Assembly: GCA_036524155.1 (NCBI GenBank)
Contig: DATDCV010000240.1
Location: 1-32,862 of the forward strand
DNA length: 32,862 nucleotides
Origin: DATDCV01 sp036524155
GTDB lineage: Bacteria > Verrucomicrobiota > Verrucomicrobiia > Limisphaerales > UBA8199
Reading direction: 5' to 3'
Shown: positions 9,141 through 15,900 of the stretch, in pieces
Layout of the letters: each line of letters begins with the position of its first letter
How positions within the stretch are numbered: the stretch's first letter is position 1
Translations under genes and position numbers: made by a program
The notes under the pieces: model-generated
What the model was told of the DNA's origin: nothing
The model's database searches: none
Seen by the model: only the letters and a program-made list of their open reading frames with translations

Positions 9141-9482
9141 ATGTTCCGCGCCGATATGGCTAAACGTCGCGACATCAAAGTTGTACTTCGGAGCGCGGAG
9201 GGTGGGTACCTCGCACGAGGTGAGGCAATGTGGGAAATGACGAATCATCTCGCCGAGGCGGCGGTGTTCAATTACCTGGCCGACCAGGTCGAGACGCGTC
9301 TCGAAGCCATTCGAAAATCGCATGGCCTGGCACTGGAGGCCGTCCATGTGGCGGCCACCGAGTTGTGTGAGACTTGCGACCGCTGCCAAGAAACCGTGCT
9401 GCCAACGGCCGCTTTTTTCAACGGAAAACAATTCCTATGTCCCGACTGCAATGGTGATACTCCGGTGTCAATGGCGGCGTGA
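9141..9482 (+). CDS. Small cysteine-rich (zinc-ribbon-like) hypothetical protein
   Basis: A protein of 113 residues. The start at 9141 has a good ribosome-binding site (AGAAGGG five bases upstream), better than the in-frame ATG at 9156. The N-terminal half is basic and helical (MAKRRDIKVVLRSAEGGYLA, then an amphipathic stretch around EAAVFNYLADQVETRLEAI). The C-terminal third has a cysteine cluster, CETCDRC then CPDC about 17 residues later, which could bind zinc. There is no signal peptide, so it should be cytoplasmic. I do not recognise the family. Good codon structure and a strong ribosome-binding site support a real gene. The neighbouring genes give no functional hint. Confidence 0.65.
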   Translation: MFRADMAKRRDIKVVLRSAEGGYLARGEAMWEMTNHLAEAAVFNYLADQVETRLEAIRKSHGLALEAVHVAATELCETCDRCQETVLPTAAFFNGKQFLCPDCNGDTPVSMAA

Positions 9483-9559
9483 GGCGAGGCGCGGCACGTT
9501 CTCAGGCAGAGACCCGGCTCAGCCGCGGCTTGGCCCGGGAACAAGGGCATCCACTTCTG

Positions 9560-10381
9560 TCACTGCCCTCCTGGGATCAGCCGGTAGAACCGGTTGCCAG
9601 GCGATGGGTCGAGCGTGACGCTGAGTTGGGCGCCGTTAGTGGCGGCGGCGTTCGTTACGGTAGTCCAGGCGGAGCCGGCGGAGAGGTCGAACGCGCTCTT
9701 GAGAACATAGTTGGTTAGCGAGCACGGCCAGGTGAGCGTGATCTTCTGACCGATGCTGAGTTCCAAACCGTTGCCCGGGATATCCGGTCCCGTAACGGAG
9801 AAATCATCAAACAGAGCTATGTCGGCATCCTGAACCGCAACCCCGACCCGGCCCGACAAAGAGCGATCGTCCGTCACCATTCCCACCAGTTGACCATCGA
9901 CGTAGAACGTCATGGTCGAGCCCTGCAGATTTGCGCTCACGAGATACCATCTCTTCAATTCCAAAGGGGCGTCTTTCGAGAGCAGCATCTCCTGGTTCGA
10001 GAGGCGGTATACCTCGATGGTTTTCGTAGCAACATGAAGCGCGAAAACATAGCCGTCGGTGCCATCGTCTCGAAGAACCAGGGCTCCCTTGGTGCAAACG
10101 TGGAGATTCGGCTCTACCACATTGATACCGCACTCGACGGTGTAGTCGGCCCAGCCTTGCCCGACCTCCACTCGATTAAGAGGAGAGGGAGGAAGCGGCA
10201 ACGCGCTGGCGCCCTGGAGGGCGCCAGCGACAATCGAGAAGGCGTCCCTGTCTCCCTGCCACTCGGACCCGAGGAAATTCTGCGAAAAATTGTCCGACCA
10301 GGTGCCGGCAGTTGCTACGAAACATCCTCCCAGAAAACCTGCGGCAACCATCAGCCGTGACCAACGTCGACCCGGTTTCAT
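9560..10381 (-). CDS. Secreted LamG/concanavalin-like domain protein with FYR-type C-terminus
   Basis: A protein of 273 residues starting at the ATG at 10381. The frame remains open to a TTG at 10417, but the ATG directly begins a signal peptide (MKPGRRWSRLMVAAGFLG, cleavage near ATAGTW). Residues about 30-190 look like a concanavalin-type beta-sandwich: TWSDNFSQNFLGSEW, a central GTDGYVFALHV, then RWYLVSANLQGSTMTFYVDG and a closing FDDFSVTG. This is the pattern of LamG/DUF1080-like sugar-binding domains. The last ~75 residues are a beta-rich tail (KITLTWPCSLTNYVLKSAFD, ending NRFYRLIPGGQ) shared with other secreted proteins here. No catalytic Glu motif of glycoside hydrolase family 16 is seen, so binding rather than hydrolysis is likelier. 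It converges with the small gene at 9141. Confidence 0.78.
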   Translation of the reverse strand: MKPGRRWSRLMVAAGFLGGCFVATAGTWSDNFSQNFLGSEWQGDRDAFSIVAGALQGASALPLPPSPLNRVEVGQGWADYTVECGINVVEPNLHVCTKGALVLRDDGTDGYVFALHVATKTIEVYRLSNQEMLLSKDAPLELKRWYLVSANLQGSTMTFYVDGQLVGMVTDDRSLSGRVGVAVQDADIALFDDFSVTGPDIPGNGLELSIGQKITLTWPCSLTNYVLKSAFDLSAGSAWTTVTNAAATNGAQLSVTLDPSPGNRFYRLIPGGQ

Positions 10382-10480
10382 AATGCAAAGGTTAACCGAG
10401 CGGACGAGCCGAGTCAATGGAACCCGAATTCAAGTCGTTCCCGGCTATTTGTTGAACGTGGCCGCATCGGCTTGGTCGGC

Positions 10481-10578
10481 GCGCGGACTTCAGTCCGCAG
10501 AAACACCCGACTGCCCATTGTGGCTGAATGCGGAAGACCCTTGTCGACGGTCATTGCTGCGGACTGAAGTCCGGGCGC
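10481..10578. repeat. Paired palindromes (REP/REPIN-like)
   Basis: A hairpin GCGGACT-TC-AGTCCGC lies at 10483-10498. A nearly identical one, GCGGACT-GA-AGTCCG, lies at 10559-10573. The two are inverted relative to each other, so the whole unit (10481-10578) is one large imperfect inverted repeat with about 56 bp between the arms. It sits in the gap between two minus-strand genes. It belongs to a different sequence family from the element at 7651-7788 but has the same architecture. Confidence 0.75.
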
Positions 10579-10593
10579 GGGGGTCACGGTCGC

Positions 10594-11061
10594 TTACGAC
10601 CCGGGCGATGGCGAGCAACGAGGCAGGGCCACGCGGACCAGATTCTTGTCGTCCCGGCGTTCATATTGCAGGCCGGGTATCAGATTGCGGACCAGACTGA
10701 GGCCCCAGCCGCCCGGTGTGCGCTCCTGGAGGGTGCGATTGGGGTCGGGTTCGGGCGTGAGACAAGGATTGAATGGGTGACCGTCGTCCTGCAGCAGGAT
10801 CCGAAAGGCAGCCTCGTCACACCCTGCGCTGAGCAGGATGGCGTGCTCGTTTCGGTCGTCGTAACCGTACTTGATGATATTGGTACCCAACTCCTCGACG
10901 GCCAATCGGGCCAGGTAACAGGCACGGTCATCCGCGCCCCAGGCCTTGAGGTGGCGGTCGAGGTCGTCGATAGCCGCCATGAGGGCGACCTGGCGGTTAG
11001 CGACAGTGACTTGCCACGTTGGGGGCTCCGGCAGGGCGCTGGGCAAGTCGGGTCGGGACAT
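10594..11061 (-). CDS. RsbW-like anti-sigma regulatory factor (Ser/Thr kinase ATPase)
   Basis: A protein of 155 residues in the HATPase_c_2 family. The ATG at 11061 (MSRPDLPSALPEPPTW) is chosen because a longer frame would need a GTG inside the divergent STAS gene. Motifs: N-box VEELGTNIIKYGY at about residues 75-87, G1-like box LQDDGHPFNP, and G2-like GGWGLSLVRNL. These are the ATP-binding parts of RsbW/SpoIIAB-type protein kinases, which phosphorylate STAS antagonists and hold a target (often a sigma factor) inactive. It is divergent from the double-STAS gene with about 110 bp between starts, so partnership with it is likely. No sigma-B-type factor is in the window, so its final target is unknown. 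Confidence 0.85.
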   Translation of the reverse strand: MSRPDLPSALPEPPTWQVTVANRQVALMAAIDDLDRHLKAWGADDRACYLARLAVEELGTNIIKYGYDDRNEHAILLSAGCDEAAFRILLQDDGHPFNPCLTPEPDPNRTLQERTPGGWGLSLVRNLIPGLQYERRDDKNLVRVALPRCSPSPGS

Positions 11062-11170
11062 CTCAGGTTCATAGGCTACCGCGGGAAAGGGCGTTGGCAA
11101 ACGGATTCCGAGAGTGTGCGGCAAGCCCAATGGAGTTGACTCGGCGGGCGCTGGCGCAATAATCGAGGTC

Positions 11171-11839
11171 ATGAACCTCACCGTTTCTCAGACAGGCGAC
11201 ACCCAGATATTTGTCCTGCAAGGGCGCCTCGACTCGGAATCCACGACCGAGTTGGAAAAGCGCTGTCGCGAAGAGATCAAAAGCGACACGCGGGCGTTGA
11301 TTCTTGACCTGACCGGATTGGAGTACGTGAGTTCCGCGGGCCTGCGGACGATCCTGGGCGCGGGCAAGCTCATGGAGTCCCGAAGCGGCAGGCTGGTGCT
11401 TTGTGCCGGACAGGGCTTGCCGAGGCAGATCCTTGAGAACGCGGGATTCCACAAGTTATTTCGCATTTGCGCCAGTCTCGATGAGGCGGGCAAGTTCTCG
11501 AGCGGCACATTCAGGGTCCACATGCACAAAGAGTGGGAAGTGGACGTCATGACGGTTTACGGTCGTGTGGACGCCGAGCGCGCGCCGGAGGTCGAGACCG
11601 CCGGGCGCAAGGTGCTGGCCACGCCCTACCAAAAGCTGCTGATCAACCTTAGTGCCGTCGACTATTTGAGTTCAGCCGGGCTGTGCGCGCTGTTGAACCT
11701 GGCTAAGCTGGCGGAGTCGCAACACGGCCGTCTTTTCGTCTGCAGTCCGGGGGCGTCCGTCCGGCAGGTCTTCAAGATGAGCGGCTTCGACAAAATCCTG
11801 ACGATCCGGGACACGGTGCAGGACGCGCTGGTGGAATAG
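11171..11839 (+). CDS. Tandem STAS-domain protein (anti-sigma factor antagonist)
   Basis: A protein of 222 residues. The ATG at 11171 follows GAGGT at a short distance. It has two STAS domains in a row: residues about 1-105 and 113-222. Each has the phosphorylation loop with serines: DLTGLEYVSSAGLRT in the first and NLSAVDYLSSAGLCA in the second. In SpoIIAA/RsbV proteins the serine of this loop is phosphorylated by an RsbW-type kinase and dephosphorylated by a PP2C. Two domains in one chain is unusual, since most antagonists have one. Between the domains there is no visible linker of note. The gene converges with the PP2C phosphatase gene (13 bp between stops) and diverges from the RsbW-like gene, so all three parts of a partner-switching module are present. 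Confidence 0.88.
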   Translation: MNLTVSQTGDTQIFVLQGRLDSESTTELEKRCREEIKSDTRALILDLTGLEYVSSAGLRTILGAGKLMESRSGRLVLCAGQGLPRQILENAGFHKLFRICASLDEAGKFSSGTFRVHMHKEWEVDVMTVYGRVDAERAPEVETAGRKVLATPYQKLLINLSAVDYLSSAGLCALLNLAKLAESQHGRLFVCSPGASVRQVFKMSGFDKILTIRDTVQDALVE

Positions 11840-11852
11840 CGCGGGGCCCGGT

Positions 11853-12992
11853 TCACGCTCGCCGTTTCAGGACCATCACGCTGATGTCGTCCGACTGGGG
11901 GCAATCACCGGCGTGCGCGCGGACGCTTCGGAGCACAGCCGTGGCGGCTTCGGTGGCGGACGCTCCGGACAGGCCGGCAAGCTCATTCAACAAACGGGAT
12001 TCTTCGTAGAGGTTCCCCACCGCATCGAACGCTTCGGTCACGCCGTCGGTGTAGAACACCACGAGGTCGCCCGGCCGCAGCTCGATCGACTGGCTGGGCG
12101 CGGCCAATCCGGCTCGAATCCCAGCGGGCATGTCCGGATCGAGCGGCAGGAGTTGCGCGCTGCCTTCCCGCACCAGGACAGCAGGCGGGTGTCCAGCGCT
12201 GGCATAAGTAAGACGGCCGGTTCGAGCCTCGTAGGTGGCACACAGGAGAGTTACGAACATCATGCGCGGGTTATGAGAGGCCAAGCCGTCGTTGACGCGG
12301 CGGAGGATTTCCCCGGGACCATTCAACTCGGGTGCCAGCGCCCGCATCAGCGTCATGGTAACCGCCATGAACAAGGCGGCGGGAATGCCTTTCCCGGACA
12401 CGTCCCCGATAGCCACAAAGAGGTTTCCGTCGGCGGTGCGTAAAACTTCGTAAAGGTCGCCGCCCACGGCCTGGGCCGGCTCCAGGAGGGCATGCGCTTC
12501 CAGCCCGGTGCCCGCGGCGACGGTCGTGATGTCCAGCGGTAGAATGCCCATCTGGATCTCGCGGGCGATCTGCAGTTCGTAGGCAATCTTCTCCTTTACG
12601 GCGTCCGCGTAGGCCTTGGCGCGCAGCAAAGACCGAACGCGGGCCTGGACTTCAAGGATCTCGAACGGTTTGACCAGGTAATCGTTCCCGCCGGCTTCAA
12701 ACCCCTTCGCTTTGTCCCGCACATCCTCGAGCGAGCTAAGAAACATGACGGGGATCTCCCGCATCCGGGCAGAAGCCCGCAAGCGCCGGCAAACCTCATA
12801 CCCGTCGATTCCGGGCATGACGATATCGAGCAGCACCAGGTCCGGCAGAAGGCGTTCCGCCGTGCGGAGGGCGGATTCCCCGTCGATCGCGACACTAAGT
12901 TGGTACTGCCCGCGGAGTGCCTGCACCAGCACATCCACGTTGGCCGGCACGTCGTCCACGATCAAGATGCGGCTTTCTGAGAGATCTTTCAT
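11853..12992 (-). CDS. Response regulator with PP2C (RsbU/SpoIIE-type) phosphatase domain
   Basis: A protein of 379 residues. The N-terminal receiver (about 7-122) has acidic residues D13/D14, phospho-acceptor D56 (LLDIVMPGIDGYEV) and the conserved lysine in YLVKPF. A short helical linker (AYELQIAREIQMGILP) leads to a PP2C-type phosphatase at about 165-378 with metal-binding motifs AVGGDLYEVL, AIGDVSGKGIPAALFMA and QSDDISVMV. Receiver-PP2C proteins dephosphorylate STAS antagonists when their receiver is phosphorylated. The start codon overlaps the stop of the histidine kinase gene by ATGA, so the two are translationally coupled and the kinase is almost certainly its phosphate donor. The substrate is likely the tandem-STAS protein next door (inference from position). 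Confidence 0.93.
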   Translation of the reverse strand: MKDLSESRILIVDDVPANVDVLVQALRGQYQLSVAIDGESALRTAERLLPDLVLLDIVMPGIDGYEVCRRLRASARMREIPVMFLSSLEDVRDKAKGFEAGGNDYLVKPFEILEVQARVRSLLRAKAYADAVKEKIAYELQIAREIQMGILPLDITTVAAGTGLEAHALLEPAQAVGGDLYEVLRTADGNLFVAIGDVSGKGIPAALFMAVTMTLMRALAPELNGPGEILRRVNDGLASHNPRMMFVTLLCATYEARTGRLTYASAGHPPAVLVREGSAQLLPLDPDMPAGIRAGLAAPSQSIELRPGDLVVFYTDGVTEAFDAVGNLYEESRLLNELAGLSGASATEAATAVLRSVRAHAGDCPQSDDISVMVLKRRA

Positions 12993-15900
12993 AATGTCTT
13001 TTGGGTTGCCTGCTCCAGGCGGGCCTGCGCCTCGGCAAACGAGTAACCCTGAACGAGCTTCAAGAACTCCGGCCAGGAATCACTGGCGAACAACGAGCGC
13101 AACGCTGCCTGGTTGGTTTCGACGAACTCCCCCGCGCCGGGATCAGAATTGGACAGCAGTTTCGTCAATTGTGTCGCAGCGGCTCGCGCCACTGTGAGGT
13201 CGACGGCGGAGACGGGCGATGTAACGGGATCGGAACCTGGCTCGGGCTGGACCAGCGAGATCCTTAAGGCCGCTGTCAGAGGATTCAACGCGACGGCAAG
13301 TTGGTTTTTGGCCGAGGCCACTGCCGCCGGGTCAGCCCGGCTGCGAATGAGTTTCTCCAGGGCGCCGGCGGAGGCCTGGACGGCTTTGGCGCCGATGTTA
13401 CCGGCGACGCCTTTGAGCGTGTGGGCCAGGCGCTCGGCCAGCTCCAGGTCAGCCCGGGCCAAAGCAGCGGTGATCTGGTCCGCGGCCGGGCCCTGTTGGT
13501 GGAGGAACTGACGAAGCAGCTTCAGGTAGAGTTTTCGATTCCCGGCGACGCGAAGCAATCCCTCGGCGGTGCTGAGACCTTCAATGGTTGGACATTCCTC
13601 CGCGCTGGCGGGAGCCACGGCGGGGAGGGTAACCACCGGAGCAGTTCCGGACTCCGCCGCAGGCGCGGCGCGTTGGGCGGCGGGCTTGTAGTAGCGGCCC
13701 AGTGTCTCGAACAGCGCGGCAGGATCGATAGGTTTTGCGATATGATCGTTCATACCGGCGCTCAGACAACGCTGGCGCTCCTCGATAGTCGCGTGGGCTG
13801 TCATGGCGACGATCGGCAGGGTCCGGAAGCGCAGATCGGCCCGGAGCCTGGTTGTGGCCTGGTAGCCATCCATCTCGGGCATTTGCAGGTCCATCAACAC
13901 AACGTCAAAGGGAGGCGGCTGTGGGCCCGTCGCGAGCACTTCGACAGCTTCTCTGCCGTTATTCGTCACCTTGACCGTAGCGCCGGCGCCTTCCAGAAGC
14001 TCAACGGCGATCTGCTGGTTGATGTCGTTATCTTCCGCCAGCAGGATCCGCGCTCCGGCCAGCCGGCCCGCCGATTCGCTGTCCGCCCGTCCACCCGCCG
14101 GGCTGTGGTCGGCCGGTTCCGCGAAGATATCAACGAGCGTGTCCACAATCATAGACCGGGTAACCGGCTTGAGGAGGAAGCCGTCGAGCCGCAAACGCTC
14201 GGCCTCCTCGCGCACTTCCTCGCGCCCGAAGGCGGTGACGAGCACGATCGCCGGCTGCCACCGCAACGTCTCGTCGCTCTTGATCTGCCGGCTGGCCTGC
14301 AAGCCGTCGATCCCCGGCATCCGCCAATCCATGAACACCACATCGTAGGGCGCCGTGGCATCCTGTGCCCTGATGGCAGCGATGGCCTCCTTGCCGGACG
14401 CAACCGCATCCACCCGGCTGACGAGGCCGCTGAGTGGTTCCTGGAGTATTTCCCGCGCGGCGGGGTTGTCGTCCACGATGAGCACGCGAAGGCGCGTGAG
14501 GCACTCGGGAATGATACGGCCCGAGCCCTTTTCAGAGCCGACTCCGAGCCAGACGGTGAAGTAGAAGGCGCTGCCCGCGCCGGGCGCGCTTTCCAGCCAG
14601 ATGCGGCCGCCCATCAGCTCGACCAGGCGCCGGCAGATGGTGAGACCCAGGCCCGTGCCGCCGTGCTTGCGGGTGGTGGACATATCCGCTTGCGTGAAGG
14701 GCTGGAAGAGCCTCGCCGATTGTTCCTGGCTCATGCCGATGCCAGTGTCGCGCACGGAGAACTTGAGTTGCACCTTCTCCCCGGTGCGTTCGATCAGTTC
14801 GACGTTGAGCCGGATCTCGCCCCGCTCGGTGAATTTGACCGCGTTGTTGACGAAGTTCGTAAGGATCTGGCCGAGGCGAAGGGGATCGCCCAGCAGGTTT
14901 TCCGGGATGCCGGGCGCGACGTGGGCCAGGAACTCGAGCCCCTTTTCGTGGGCCTTCTGGGCCGTGAGAGTTGTGACGGAGGTTATGACCTCGTCGAGCT
15001 TGAACCCGGTGGTCTCGAGGTCGAGCTTGCCGGCTTCGATCTTCGAGAAGTCGAGTATGTCGTTGATGATGGCGAGGAGCGCGGTGCCGGCGTTGTGCAC
15101 CTTGGCGACGTAATCGCGCTGCTTGGGGTTCAGGGCCGTTTTGAGCGCGAGGTGCGACAGCCCGATGATGGCGTTCATTGGCGTGCGAATCTCGTGGCTC
15201 ATGTTGGCGAGGAACATGGACTTCATCTGCGTGGCCTCTTCGGCCCGGGCCTTTGCCTCGCGCAATTCCTCGGCGATTTCCTTTTGGCGGGTGATGTCCA
15301 CCAACAGGCCGATCAAACCGCCCGGGCTGCCGTCGCTGAGCTTGAATCCATCCACCGAGTAAAGCGTGACGTGTGTTTGTCCGTCGGCATACTGAATGGG
15401 CAGTTCGTAACTGCGGCGGCTGCCTTCCCGGATGACCGATGTGTCTTCCTGGTGGAACCTGCGTCGCTCCGCCTCGGGTAGATAGTCGAGTTCCAGCGCC
15501 GTCTTGCCCTTGAGCGAGGCGCTAGTGATGTTGAACTCACGCTCGTAGGCCTTATTGCATTCGACGAACCGGCTGGCGGCATCCTTGACGAACATCGGAT
15601 AAGGAATTGTCTCGATGAGCGCTTGCTGAAATGCCAGTCGGTTGGCCAGTTCATGCTCGGCGCGTTTTTGTTCGGTGATGTCGGTGAACATCCCGAACGA
15701 GCCCTGGCTGACGTTGTGCTCGTCCACCAGCGGCGAGCCGCTGACGCGGCAGGGCACGAAGGTCCCGTCGGGCCGGATCAATGAGGCTTCGTAAGCGGTG
15801 GACTCGCCTTTGGCGCGCCGCGCTATATTCTCCCTGAAGATGCGGATGTTCTCCTCGTCGGTGAAGTCGTAGACGCGGCGGCCGAGGACCTGGTCGCGAG

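Noticed and set aside
13301..15481. A 726-codon open frame on the plus strand, opposite the histidine kinase
   Set aside because: It is exactly antisense to the kinase, resembles no protein family and is explained by high-GC codon use leaving the opposite strand free of stops.
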